A stretch of 33,408 nt of DNA from Alphaproteobacteria bacterium RIFCSPHIGHO2_12_FULL_63_12. Lineage in GTDB: Bacteria; Pseudomonadota; Alphaproteobacteria; Caulobacterales; Parvularculaceae. Both the position numbers and the translations under genes were made by a program. Positions 1 through 8,702 of this stretch are shown here, piece by piece (the stretch's first letter is position 1; each line of letters starts with the position of its first letter). Below the pieces are notes generated by a model that did not search any database, was not told the DNA's origin, and was given only the letters and a program-made list of their open reading frames with translations. The DNA lies in contig MEMM01000026.1 in NCBI GenBank assembly GCA_001767925.1, positions 1 through 33,408 on the forward strand. The letters are read 5' to 3'.

Positions 1-198
1 GCGCCTGGCGAGGGGCTTACCGCGGAAGTGCGCCTGCCGATTATCGCCGCGCCGGCGCCAGCGCGCGGCGCGGTCAGGGCCGTTCTCGCCGGCGCCAGTC
101 ACGATGCTGGTCCGGACGCCGCGCCGTCGGCTGCATCGACGCAACTTGACCGCCTCAAGGCCTATCGGCGCGTCAAGCCGAGAATCGATGCCGCTTGA
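1..198 (+). CDS. C-terminal end of a probable sensor histidine kinase (partial)
   Basis: The reading frame is open from base 1 to a TGA at 196-198, giving 65 residues. The opening residues GEGLTAEVRLPI resemble the last strand of a HATPase_c (GHKL) domain, where histidine kinases typically end in a G-x-T-F-x-V-x-L-P pattern. The remaining tail of about 50 residues is rich in Ala and Arg and looks unstructured. The kinase core, sensor region and start all lie outside the window, so the signal sensed cannot be inferred. The assignment rests on one short motif; another ATPase of the same fold is possible. The DUF1491 gene starts 33 bases downstream on the same strand. Confidence 0.5.
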   Translation, partial: APGEGLTAEVRLPIIAAPAPARGAVRAVLAGASHDAGPDAAPSAASTQLDRLKAYRRVKPRIDAA

Positions 199-231
199 AC
201 CGTCGCCCGTGCGGTCCATATTGGTCCGCGC

Positions 232-555
232 ATGAGCGAGCCCCGCCTAAAATCCGAATTTCGCGTCGCCGCGCAGTTGCGGCGCGCGCATGCCGCCGGC
301 GCCTTCGCTGTCGTCGCCCGGCGCGGCGATCCCGACGCCGGATCGATCGCCGTCAAGGTTTACCTTGGTCGGCGTCTGGCGCGACTCTATGTTCAGGCGC
401 GCGATCACGACGGCAATCCGATCTGGCGCGAGCCGTTTGAGGGCGCGGCGGATGAAGACAAGATCGACGCCTATCTCGACAAGGAGAGGCGATTTGATTC
501 CGATCTCTGGATTATTGAAATCGAAGACCGCAACGGTGACGGTTTTCTCGATTAA
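232..555 (+). CDS. DUF1491 family protein
   Basis: This 107-residue protein matches what I know of DUF1491, a small alphaproteobacterial family of unknown function. Family hallmarks are the opening SEPRLKSEFRVAAQLRR, the VVARRGDPDAGSIAVKV strand, the ARDHDGNPIW segment and the closing DSDLWIIEIEDRNG. It is acidic towards the C terminus and has no signal peptide or membrane segment, so it is probably cytoplasmic. The ATG at 232 gives the full family length. It runs convergently into the lactonase-like lipoprotein gene; the two stop codons overlap inside a 16-bp palindrome. Function is unknown. Confidence 0.88.
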   Translation: MSEPRLKSEFRVAAQLRRAHAAGAFAVVARRGDPDAGSIAVKVYLGRRLARLYVQARDHDGNPIWREPFEGAADEDKIDAYLDKERRFDSDLWIIEIEDRNGDGFLD

Positions 556-561
556 TCGAGA
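546..561. repeat. 16-bp perfect palindrome spanning two convergent stop codons
   Basis: TCTCGATTAATCGAGA is self-complementary over 16 bp. Its left half encodes the final Leu-Asp-stop of the plus-strand DUF1491 protein, and its right half, read on the minus strand, encodes the final Leu-Asp-stop of the lactonase-like protein. Only an A/T-rich core separates the arms, so a hairpin would be tight. There is no T-run, so this is not a convincing intrinsic terminator. Confidence 0.8.
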
Positions 562-1430
562 TAAGCCGGCGCGCGCGGCAGGTTTTCAAAATCAGCCGCT
601 TCGTGCTGGATGATGACGCGGGCGCCGCTCGCTTTCGCCAGCTCCTCGAATTTGTCCATCGAAGCCAATGTTTCTTCCGCGCTCGTATTGAACGAGGGAA
701 CCGTCCGGTTCGCGCGCGCCGGCGCCAGGTGATAAAGATCGCCGGTAAGTAGGATCGGTCCTGAATGTTCGAGATTGACCAGCAAGACGGAATGACCCGG
801 CGTGTGGCCCGGCATTGAGATGATGATGACCTTTCCGTCGCCGAACATGTCGTAACTGTCCGAGAAGGTCACCTTCTTCGACGCTTCAAGATCTGAATAG
901 GCGGCGAACGCCTCGGCGTCCGCGCGCGCTTCGGCGCGGAACATGTGCTCGCGCTCTTCTTCATTCGCGACGAAGGTTGAGTTCTTGAAGAGGTTCGCAT
1001 TGCCAAGGTGGTCGAAATGGGAATGCGAGATCGAAAAATATTCGACATAATCAGGCGGAACGCCAAGGCGTTCGAGCTGGCCCCGCAGCGTTTTCGGCAT
1101 GGTCAGAGAAAATGGCGGGTTGACGACGCCGTCGGGTGCGTCGTGGATCGCGTCTGGAAGCCCCGCATCCCAAAGGAGGTCCCCTGACGGATGGCGAACG
1201 AGATAGCAGGTGTCGACCAACGACCGCTTTTGCCCATCATAGGCGCCGCCGCGGTCGAAAATCCCCATGTCCGATACGTCGATATGCCCGCAATCAAGCA
1301 CGTAAAGCCGAAGCGCATCGACCTTGGGCTCGGCAGGCGCCGCTTTTTCCTCCTTCGGCGCTTCGACGGCGGGTTTTGAACAGGCGGCGAGCGCGATCAA
1401 GGCGGCGGCGGCGTAGCGGAAGAGGCGCAT
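552..1430 (-). CDS. MBL-fold hydrolase, N-acyl-homoserine lactonase-like lipoprotein
   Basis: The protein has 292 residues. A signal peptide ends in a lipobox (LAAC, Cys17), followed by a Pro/Glu/Ala-rich linker to about residue 36, so it is predicted to be a secreted, membrane-anchored lipoprotein. The metallo-beta-lactamase domain carries HSHFDH (His136, His138, Asp140, His141), then His209 in PGHTPGH, Asp231 in LTGDLYH and His276, a complete dinuclear zinc set. The overall pattern resembles the AiiA/AttM lactonase family, which opens N-acyl-homoserine lactones, but related enzymes act on other lactones and esters, so the substrate is inferred. I chose the ATG at 1430 because GAGGGA lies 9 bases upstream and the signal peptide then begins MRLFRY; in-frame ATGs at 1451 and 1469 lack a ribosome site. 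Confidence 0.82.
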   Translation of the reverse strand: MRLFRYAAAALIALAACSKPAVEAPKEEKAAPAEPKVDALRLYVLDCGHIDVSDMGIFDRGGAYDGQKRSLVDTCYLVRHPSGDLLWDAGLPDAIHDAPDGVVNPPFSLTMPKTLRGQLERLGVPPDYVEYFSISHSHFDHLGNANLFKNSTFVANEEEREHMFRAEARADAEAFAAYSDLEASKKVTFSDSYDMFGDGKVIIISMPGHTPGHSVLLVNLEHSGPILLTGDLYHLAPARANRTVPSFNTSAEETLASMDKFEELAKASGARVIIQHEAADFENLPRAPAYLD

Positions 1431-1522
1431 GGGAAATGGTCCCTCGGTCATGAAAAACGGGGGCACCATAGCGACCCGTCTTGCGAATAGGAACCATGGA
1501 GCGATCGCTCGGGAAACAGGGC

Positions 1523-1551
1523 TTGCGCCCGGCCCCCGCCGCCGCTATATC
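1523..1551 (+). promoter_or_regulatory. Candidate housekeeping promoter for tRNA-fMet
   Basis: TTGCGC at 1523-1528 is followed after 17 bases by TATATC at 1546-1551. The CTTGC / CTATAT combination is typical of strong alphaproteobacterial stable-RNA promoters. Transcription would begin near 1558, giving a leader of roughly 55-60 bases before the tRNA. A 12-bp palindrome GAGCGATCGCTC (1499-1510) lies just upstream. This is a call by eye. Confidence 0.45.
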
Positions 1552-1614
1552 GCCGCTTCCTTCCGGAATTTAAGGCGATTTACGCGGCTTTGAGACCGGA
1601 AGCCGACTTGTTGG

Positions 1615-1691
<77 letters not shown>

Positions 1692-2412
1692 ACTTTTCCT
1701 GAAAAATATTTTGACGGCGCGGCATGACGCGCAGGGCAAGACGGTCATTGTTTTTGACGCCGCGAGATGGGCTATCCGCTTTCGTTCAATCTCCGTGCTG
1801 AGGGCGTCTGCCCTCGGTTCGCGGTCAGGCTGTTCGTCAGGTGGGACCTGCGACGTCCGGCGCACAAGGCATGGTGACCGTTGCTGCGTCTCATATCGTA
1901 TGTATAAAGAATAATAAAACCAAATCAGGACAGAATGAAAGCACGTCCATAAAGCACGTCGTTTACCTCAACAGCCGTCGATCAATCTATGCTTTCGAGA
2001 CGTTTCGCCTAATTGACTGTACCGTTACGCGGAAAAGCGTATTGCGCTGATGTTGGAGAGGCGTCTATTGGGCGCGCTGAAATTGATAATCGCGCATGAG
2101 AAAAATCACTGTTGATTGCGCATGCGCCATCCTGCCCGCGTCTGCTAATTCACTTATGCCGATCAAGCCGCATCGCGACGTGCTATCCGCGGCGCGCCGC
2201 TCACCGCCGACCTCAATGGAGAAAATGCCCGCGGCGAGCCTCGCATTGGGTGCCTGCTGACGGATGCGCGGAATGCTGGCGGCGTCTGGTGAATTCGACT
2301 TCTATAATATTGCTTTTCAATTCTCTTGATTTCATCGCTATTTTCATTCTAGCTGGATTTATCTCCCGCGTCGACGGGAAGCCGCGTTTGCATCATGATC
2401 AATAGGGAACAG
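1692..2412. other. Intergenic region between tRNA-fMet and zwf
   Basis: I see no supported gene in these roughly 720 bases. Base composition is clearly more A/T-rich around 1895-2110 and 2285-2360 than in the flanking genes. Visible items are a 10-base direct repeat AAAGCACGTC at 1938-1947 and 1951-1960, a palindrome GCGCATGCGC around 2117-2128, and a perfect -10-like TATAAT at 2303-2308 without a good -35. The zwf operon promoter presumably lies here. Short frames in both strands have no recognisable protein features. Confidence 0.5.
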
Positions 2413-3897
2413 ATGCCCCAGACCGGATCATCGCAATTTATCCCTGTCACGCCATTTGATCTTATTGTGTTCGGTGCGGCGGGCGATCTCTCGTTGCGCA
2501 AGTTGCTTCCATCGCTGTTTCATCGCTGGCGGGACGACCAGATTCCATCGCAATCGCGAATAATCGGCGTATCCCGCACCGCCATGAGCTCTCAGGAGTT
2601 TCGCGAGCTGGCGCTGCGGAGCTTCCGGAAATTTCATCCGGGCGAGGAAATCGACGACGGCGAGTGGGCCGATTATGCTAAATTGCTGCATTATTGCGAG
2701 CTTGACGCGGTGGCGGACGACGCAGACTGGTCGAGCCTGAAGAAGCTCCTAGACGGCCCCGGCGACAAGCCGCGCGTCTATTATCTGGCGCTGCCGCCCG
2801 GCCTTTACGGAAAAGTCAGCACGAATATCGCCGCGGCCGGTCTGAAGTCGGCGGACACGCGCATCGTGCTTGAAAAACCGATCGGCCGAGACCTCGCATC
2901 GGCCCGCGACATCAACGAAGCGGTCGGCGCGGTGTTCGATGAAAAATCGATATTTCGCATCGATCATTATCTCGGCAAGGAGACTGTTCAAAATCTCATC
3001 GTCCTGCGGTTCATGAATTCGCTTTTCGAGCCGGTCTGGAACGCCAATGCGATCGATCACGTTGAGATTACGGTCTCGGAATCGATCGGCGCCGGGGGCC
3101 GTGCAAGCTATTACGACACGGCGGGCGCGCTGCGGGACATGGTGCAAAATCACATCCTGCAGCTTTTGTGTCTGGTGGCGATGGAGCCGCCGTTAGATCT
3201 GTCGCCGGATACGGTGCGCGACGAAAAGATCAAGGTGTTGCGATCTCTGCGGCCGATTACGCCTCAAAATGCGCGCGAAACAAGCGTGCGCGGACAATAC
3301 GCCAAGGGCGCCTCGGATGGCGAGGCCGTCCCTGGTTATCTTGAAGAGTTGGGCGCGCAAAGCAAAACCGAAACCTTCGTTGCGGTGAAGGCCCATATCG
3401 ATAACTGGCGATGGAAAGGCGTGCCGTTTTATCTGCGCACCGGCAAGCGAATGTCTGGCCGGTATTCCGAAATCATCATTCAGTTCAAGGAAGTCGCGCA
3501 TGCGCTGATCAACGAGGGCGCGACGCCGCCGCCGACCCGTCTGGTGATCCGCCTCCAGCCGGATGAAGGCGTCAAGCTGTTGCTGGTCACCAAGGATCCA
3601 GGGCCCGGCGGCATGCGCCTTCGCTATGTGCCGCTCAATCTTTCCTATGCGGAGCAATTCAAGGCGCGCTATCCCGATGCCTATGAACGCCTATTGATGG
3701 CGGTCGTTCGCGGCGATCTCGCCTTGTTCATGCGACGCGACGAAGTCGAGGCCGCGTGGCGATGGGTCGACGGCATTCTTGACGCCTGGAGCCGGGATGC
3801 GACGCCGGTTTACGCCTATGCCGCCGGCACCGATGGCCCGGCGCAGGCGGCGATGATGCTCGATCGCGACGGGCGAGCGTGGTTTGATGGAGTCTGA
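2413..3897 (+). CDS. zwf: Glucose-6-phosphate 1-dehydrogenase
   Basis: It oxidises glucose-6-phosphate to 6-phosphogluconolactone with NAD(P)+, the entry to the Entner-Doudoroff and pentose phosphate routes, in the cytoplasm. At 494 residues it is normal family length. The nucleotide-binding loop is GAAGDLS (about residues 21-27), followed by EKPIGRD and the signature active-site segment RIDHYLGKE (about 182-190) with the catalytic His. I chose the ATG at 2413 because AGGGA lies 4-5 bases upstream; an in-frame ATG at 2395 has no ribosome site. It is first of five genes and its stop overlaps the start of pgl. The long leader upstream suggests this is where the operon is regulated. Confidence 0.97.
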   Translation: MPQTGSSQFIPVTPFDLIVFGAAGDLSLRKLLPSLFHRWRDDQIPSQSRIIGVSRTAMSSQEFRELALRSFRKFHPGEEIDDGEWADYAKLLHYCELDAVADDADWSSLKKLLDGPGDKPRVYYLALPPGLYGKVSTNIAAAGLKSADTRIVLEKPIGRDLASARDINEAVGAVFDEKSIFRIDHYLGKETVQNLIVLRFMNSLFEPVWNANAIDHVEITVSESIGAGGRASYYDTAGALRDMVQNHILQLLCLVAMEPPLDLSPDTVRDEKIKVLRSLRPITPQNARETSVRGQYAKGASDGEAVPGYLEELGAQSKTETFVAVKAHIDNWRWKGVPFYLRTGKRMSGRYSEIIIQFKEVAHALINEGATPPPTRLVIRLQPDEGVKLLLVTKDPGPGGMRLRYVPLNLSYAEQFKARYPDAYERLLMAVVRGDLALFMRRDEVEAAWRWVDGILDAWSRDATPVYAYAAGTDGPAQAAMMLDRDGRAWFDGV

Positions 3898-4591
3898 ACC
3901 GGAACTGATCGTCTTCGCTTCACGAGCTTCGATGGCGGAAAGGGTCGCCGATCTGGTCGAGGGCGCGCTGGCGAGCGGCATCATGCGCGATGGGCGGGGC
4001 GAACTTGCGGTGTCCGGCGGCTCGACTCCCGAAGGTTTGTACCGAACGCTGGCGCGGCGAAAATTCGCGTGGAGCGATGTGACGGCGACTCTTGTTGACG
4101 AAAGATGGGTCGGCCGCGATCATCCGCGATCGAATGAAGCCTTTATCAGGGAAGCATTCCGGGGCGCCGACATGGATATTGTCGGCCTTTATGCGGCAGG
4201 AAAATCACCGGCGCCGGCGGCGGCGAACGATATTTCCTCGCGCTTGCAGCGACGTAAAAAGCCGTTTGACGCGGTCGTTCTCGGCATGGGGGAAGATGGA
4301 CATACGGCGAGCTGGTTTCCGCATGCGAAAGGGCTCGACGTTGCGCTTGGCGCCGGTGACCGAGTATGCGCAATCACCGCCGAGAAAAGCGCCGTGACCG
4401 GTGAGGAAGTCGACCGGATGACGCTGACGCTTTCAGCATTGAGCGATGCGGCAACGATCATCCTGATGATTGCAGGAGAGAATAAACGCGCGACGTTCGC
4501 GAAAGCAAAAGTCGCGGGTCCGGTTGAGGCGATGCCCGTTCGGGCGATATTGCGTGCGCGGCCGGATCTCTGGGTCTGTTGGGCGCCGTAG
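3887..4591 (+). CDS. pgl: 6-phosphogluconolactonase
   Basis: It hydrolyses 6-phosphogluconolactone to 6-phosphogluconate, the step after Zwf. The 234-residue protein is of the DevB/NagB-fold type: SGGSTPEGLYRTLA is the phosphate-binding region, VDERWVGRDHPRSNE is the family signature, and VLGMGEDGHTASWFP carries the conserved active-site His. Family members are typically about 230-240 residues. The ATG at 3887 lies inside the last codons of zwf, so translation is probably coupled; a TTG one codon earlier is less likely. edd follows after 9 bases. Confidence 0.95.
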   Translation: MESEPELIVFASRASMAERVADLVEGALASGIMRDGRGELAVSGGSTPEGLYRTLARRKFAWSDVTATLVDERWVGRDHPRSNEAFIREAFRGADMDIVGLYAAGKSPAPAAANDISSRLQRRKKPFDAVVLGMGEDGHTASWFPHAKGLDVALGAGDRVCAITAEKSAVTGEEVDRMTLTLSALSDAATIILMIAGENKRATFAKAKVAGPVEAMPVRAILRARPDLWVCWAP

Positions 4592-4600
4592 GAGGCGGAT

Positions 4601-6448
4601 GTGGCGATGCTGAATGACATTGTTGCGCGTGTGACCGATCGTATTCGCGCGCGCAGTCGCAAGACGCGCGACGCCTATTTGATTCAGATGCGGAGCGCCG
4701 CGACGAAGAAGACGCATCGTTCGAGCGTTTCCTGCGGCAATCTTGCGCATGCGGCCGCCGCCTGCGGCGCCGCCGACAAAAAGCGTCTCGCCAGGGGCGA
4801 TGGACCGAATATCGCGATTGTCACCGCATATAACGACATGCTGTCGGCGCACCAGCCGCTCGGCGCCTATCCTGACATCATCAAGAATGCGCTTAATGAA
4901 ATAGGCGCCACGGCGCAAATCGCGGGCGGCGTTCCGGCGATGTGCGACGGCGTCACGCAGGGCCAGCCGGGAATGGATTTGTCGCTGTTCTCCCGCGACG
5001 TCATCGCCATGGCCGCCGCCGTCTCCCTGTCGCACAACGTTTTCGACGGCGCGCTGATGCTCGGCGTGTGCGACAAGATTGTGCCCGGCCTATTTATCGG
5101 CGCCGCCCGGTTCGGCCATCTTCCGATCATTTTTCTTCCCGCCGGTCCGATGCCCTCTGGCCTTGGCAATGATGAAAAGGCGCGCATACGCCAGCTTTAC
5201 GCCGAAGGAAAAGCCGGGCGCGACGAATTGCTGGCGGCGGAGAGCGGGAGCTACCATTCGCCGGGCACCTGCACCTTCTACGGGACGGCGAATTCCAACC
5301 AGATGATGATGGAGGCGATGGGGCTTCATTTGCCGGGTTCGGCTTTCGTCAACCCCGGAACGCCGTTGCGTCACGCGATCGTTGAGGATTCGGCCCGGCG
5401 CGTTGCGGCCACGACGGCGCTGGGCGACGATTATATCCCGTTCTGCGACGTGATCGACGAGCGCGCGATCGTCAACGCCATAATCGGGCTTCACGCAACC
5501 GGCGGGTCGACCAATCATCTCATCCATCTCGTCGCGATGGCCCGCGCCGTCGGCGTCATCATCGACTGGGATGATTTCGGCGATTTGTCGCTTGCGTCGC
5601 CCTTGTTGGCGCGGATCTACCCAAACGGGTCGGCGGATGTGAACCATTTCCATGCCGCGGGCGGGCTCGGTTTCATTATTCGCGAACTCATCGACGCGGG
5701 CGTTATGCACCCGGATGTGAAGACGGTGATGGGCGAGGGGCTCGCGCGATTTGCTGCGGAACCGCACCTCGCCGCCGGCGCGTTGAGCTGGCGCGCCGCG
5801 CCGGCGACTTCCGCAAACGCCGAGATACTACGGCCGGTCGCCGACCCATTTTCCGATACCGGAGGGCTTGTTCTGCTCAAAGGCAATATCGGCCGCGCCG
5901 TCATCAAGATCTCCGCCGTGAAGCCGGAGCGTCGCAGGATCGAGGCGCCGGCGATCGTGTTTTCAAGCCAGCAGGATTTGATCGACCGCTTCAAGAAGGG
6001 GGAATTGAATCGGGATTTCGTCGCCGTCGTGCCGTTTCAGGGGCCCAAAGCGAACGGCATGCCGGAGCTTCACAAACTGACGCCGCCGCTCGGCGTGCTG
6101 CAGGACAAAGGCTACAAGGTCGCGCTGGTGACGGATGGGCGCATGTCTGGCGCTTCAGGAAAAACGCCAGCTGCGATTCACATGACGCCTGAAGCGCTCG
6201 ACGGCGGCGTCATCGGCAAAATCCGCGACGGGGATATGATCCTACTCGATGCCGAAAAGGGTGTTATCGAACTCATTGGCGCCATCGATCTTGATCAACG
6301 CGCGGCGCAGCCGCATGATTTCGCCGCCGAGCATTGGGGCGCCGGCCGGGAGCTTTTCGCCGGATTTCGCGCTTTGGTGAATTCCGCGGAGGAGGGCGCA
6401 ATGAGTTTTCAGATGACGGAGCGCCCACAGGGAGATGACCTTGGCTGA
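4601..6448 (+). CDS. edd: Phosphogluconate dehydratase
   Basis: It dehydrates 6-phosphogluconate to 2-keto-3-deoxy-6-phosphogluconate (KDPG), the step that defines the Entner-Doudoroff pathway. The protein has 615 residues, slightly above the usual 600-608, and belongs to the IlvD/Edd Fe-S dehydratase family. Diagnostic stretches are [36 protein letters not shown] and [14 protein letters not shown], which include the conserved cluster-binding cysteines. A strong AGGAGG sits 5 bases before the GTG at 4601; an ATG at 4607 is 11 bases away and is the alternative start. The 3' end overlaps the start of glk by 14 bases. Confidence 0.97.
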   Translation: MAMLNDIVARVTDRIRARSRKTRDAYLIQMRSAATKKTHRSSVSCGNLAHAAAACGAADKKRLARGDGPNIAIVTAYNDMLSAHQPLGAYPDIIKNALNEIGATAQIAGGVPAMCDGVTQGQPGMDLSLFSRDVIAMAAAVSLSHNVFDGALMLGVCDKIVPGLFIGAARFGHLPIIFLPAGPMPSGLGNDEKARIRQLYAEGKAGRDELLAAESGSYHSPGTCTFYGTANSNQMMMEAMGLHLPGSAFVNPGTPLRHAIVEDSARRVAATTALGDDYIPFCDVIDERAIVNAIIGLHATGGSTNHLIHLVAMARAVGVIIDWDDFGDLSLASPLLARIYPNGSADVNHFHAAGGLGFIIRELIDAGVMHPDVKTVMGEGLARFAAEPHLAAGALSWRAAPATSANAEILRPVADPFSDTGGLVLLKGNIGRAVIKISAVKPERRRIEAPAIVFSSQQDLIDRFKKGELNRDFVAVVPFQGPKANGMPELHKLTPPLGVLQDKGYKVALVTDGRMSGASGKTPAAIHMTPEALDGGVIGKIRDGDMILLDAEKGVIELIGAIDLDQRAAQPHDFAAEHWGAGRELFAGFRALVNSAEEGAMSFQMTERPQGDDLG

Positions 6449-7400
6449 TCCGGTTCTGGTCGCCGATATCGGCGGCACCAATGCGCGGTTCGCTTTGGCG
6501 ACGGTCGGCGCGGCCGGCATCGCCGTTTCGGATCGGCAGACATTCCGCGCCGAAGATTTTGAAACCATCCGCGACGCCGCCGCCGCCTATCTTGAATCGG
6601 TCGCGCCGAAGCCCAAAAGGGCCTGTTTTGCCGCGGCCGGTCCGATCATTGATAATGCAGTGGATTTCACCAATTCACACTGGATTCTGCGCGGCGATGA
6701 AATCGCGGCGGCGCTCGCCTTTGATGACTTCCTGATCGTCAATGATTTTTACGCGCTGGCGGCGGGGATCGCGCATCTTCCCGCGAGCGCGCTCATTGAG
6801 GTGAAGCCCGGCGACCCGATCGTCGACGCGCCGCGACTTGTCATCGGCCCCGGCACCGGGCTTGGACAGGCGCTGATCGTACCGACGACGACGGGCGACC
6901 GGATCATCGCTACCGAAGGCGGGCATGTTTCCTATGCGCCTCGAACCGAGCTTGAGACGGAGATCAAGCGGTTCATCGCGCGCGAACATCCGCGCGTGTC
7001 TGTGGAACGGCTGTTATCGGGCCGCGGTCTTGTCAACATTCATCGCGCATTGTGCGCGATCGAAGGCGCGCAGCGCATTTCCTTGCAGGCGAATGAGATT
7101 ACCGCGGCGGCGGTCTCCGGCGCCTATCCGATAGCGGTAAAGGCCGTCGACATGTTCTGCGCTATCCTCGGACGTGTTGCGGGCGACGCCGTCCTTTCGA
7201 CAGGTGCGCGCGGCGGCGTCATTCTCGGTGGGGGCATTCTGCCGAAAATCAGGGATATATTTTTGAAGAGCGAGTTCATCGTCCGGTTTTCCGAAAAGGG
7301 CCGGATGTCGGATTATGTCGCCGCGGTTCCGGTTCGCCTGATTGTCGAAGATGGCGCGGCGCTTTATGGAGCGGCGGCGTCGCTAGGAAAAAAAGCATGA
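6435..7400 (+). CDS. glk: Glucokinase
   Basis: It phosphorylates glucose to glucose-6-phosphate with ATP, feeding Zwf in the same operon. The 321-residue protein shows the Glk-family ATP loop [12 protein letters not shown] (about residues 10-21), NDFYALA, the [10 protein letters not shown] loop near residue 137, and EGGHVSYAP near residue 160, which contributes to the sugar site. The ATG at 6435 overlaps the end of edd and follows a GGGAG. The stop overlaps the eda start in an ATGA. Presence of a glucokinase points to uptake of free glucose rather than PTS-only uptake. Confidence 0.95.
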   Translation: MTLADPVLVADIGGTNARFALATVGAAGIAVSDRQTFRAEDFETIRDAAAAYLESVAPKPKRACFAAAGPIIDNAVDFTNSHWILRGDEIAAALAFDDFLIVNDFYALAAGIAHLPASALIEVKPGDPIVDAPRLVIGPGTGLGQALIVPTTTGDRIIATEGGHVSYAPRTELETEIKRFIAREHPRVSVERLLSGRGLVNIHRALCAIEGAQRISLQANEITAAAVSGAYPIAVKAVDMFCAILGRVAGDAVLSTGARGGVILGGGILPKIRDIFLKSEFIVRFSEKGRMSDYVAAVPVRLIVEDGAALYGAAASLGKKA

Positions 7401-8026
7401 CGATCGACGAAATCCTGAAAGCAGCGACCGTCATTCCGGTCCTTGAAATCGAAAAGCTCGCCGACGCTGCGCCATTGGCGCGGGCGCTGAGCGCGGGCGG
7501 ATTGCGCGTCGTGGAACTGACTCTTCGAACGAACTGCGCGCTGGAAGCCGTCAACGCGATGCGCATGGCGGCGCCGGATCTGATCATTGGCATGGGCACG
7601 ATCCGTCGCGCTAGTGATGTCAGAAGTTCGCTCGACGCGGGGGCGGCGTTTCTCGTGAGCCCCGGCTCGCCAACCGATTTACTTGAAGTCCTGAGAAAGA
7701 GCGGAGCGCCGAGCCTTCCTGGCGTTGCGACAGCGTCGGAAGTAATGGCGGCCCAGGACGCGGGATTTCGGGCGATGAAGTTCTTTCCGGCGGAGCCTGC
7801 GGGCGGCATTCCATTCCTCAAATCCCTCGCCGGGCCGCTGCCTGATATTGTGTTTTGTCCGACGGGCGGCATCGGCGAGGAACAGGCGCCCGCTTACCTC
7901 GCCCTGCCGAATGTCGCCTGTGTCGGCGGATCGTGGATTGCGACGAAAGCCATGATCGCGGCGGGCGAATGGGCGACGATTGAGCGCAACGCCGGCATTG
8001 CCGCACGGATGAAAATCCGCGCCTGA
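7397..8026 (+). CDS. eda: KDPG aldolase (2-dehydro-3-deoxyphosphogluconate aldolase)
   Basis: It cleaves KDPG to pyruvate and glyceraldehyde-3-phosphate, closing the Entner-Doudoroff pathway. The 209-residue protein is a compact class I aldolase TIM barrel: VIPVLEI at the start, VVELTLRT with Glu40, GMGTI, LVSPGSP, PGVATASE and AMKFFPAE, in which Lys128 is the expected Schiff-base residue, then CPTGGI for phosphate binding. Length is typical. It is the last gene of the operon and overlaps glk by 4 bases. I found no convincing terminator directly after it. Confidence 0.96.
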   Translation: MTIDEILKAATVIPVLEIEKLADAAPLARALSAGGLRVVELTLRTNCALEAVNAMRMAAPDLIIGMGTIRRASDVRSSLDAGAAFLVSPGSPTDLLEVLRKSGAPSLPGVATASEVMAAQDAGFRAMKFFPAEPAGGIPFLKSLAGPLPDIVFCPTGGIGEEQAPAYLALPNVACVGGSWIATKAMIAAGEWATIERNAGIAARMKIRA

Positions 8027-8702
8027 AATTCCGGGTTTGTCTAAGGTGCGCCGCCAAACAACAGGGGACCTACCGACAAAGTCGCCGCTGCCTGGGCCGC
8101 AGTAATGTCCGGCCGAATAAAAGAGCAAATCGACGGCGCCGGTTATCAGTTGGTGCGAACCGCGACAACTAGGAGCAATAAAAATCCTCCCGACATCCAA
8201 TGATGGCGCGGCGTATTCCTTCTGTCCGATTCCAGTGCGCCATGCGGATCGGCCGTAGGCGCAGTTTTTCCAGAGGACGCCCCTGGTTTCCTCCAAACGG
8301 CGCATGAGGGTTCAAAAAAGAGTGGGAGCGGCGAGTGCCCAGTGGTCCCAGCGGATCGTCCGGCGCATGGTGAAACCGGTATTTTTGGCCGCTGATCGCA
8401 TTGGCTCGCCATTCTGCGCTAGCCCATGTTGATCTCCCCCCCTTACGAAGCCTTTGTAGAGCGCCTATAGACTTTCCCCCCGTGTTGCTCGGATAGGTCA
8501 ATTTTTCATCTGGTAAGCACTGGACGGCGCCGGCCCCGCGCGCGACATGCTGGGCGGCGGCGTCACCTAGGGGATTGAGGGTATGCGTTCAGGGATCCGG
8601 CGCGAAATGTTGAGTTCTTCATCAGCGTCCGCGCCGCGCACGCCCTAGGTCTTTGTCGCGCGCAAAACGGTTTTCACGCAATGTTCCGATTCTGAGGCCT
8701 GC
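8027..8702. other. Intergenic region downstream of eda
   Basis: These 676 bases separate the Entner-Doudoroff operon from the E1 fusion gene. I find no recognisable gene or RNA. The minus strand has open frames (for example 8169-8501), but their composition (many Arg, Ser, Trp, no motif) does not look like a real protein. Base composition is less G/C-biased than the neighbouring genes. The promoter of the E1-acyltransferase pair should lie near the right end; a small odd palindrome AAAACGGTTTT is visible at about 8665-8680. This may be decayed sequence. Confidence 0.4.

Noticed and set aside
2112-2405. Plus-strand 97-codon frame with a hydrophobic stretch just before zwf
   Set aside because: It overlaps the zwf start region, lacks a ribosome site, and its hydrophobic part comes from the A/T-rich leader; no family resemblance.
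8169-8501. Minus-strand 110-codon frame in the gap after eda
   Set aside because: No motif, no clear ribosome site, and amino-acid make-up typical of non-coding GC-rich DNA.
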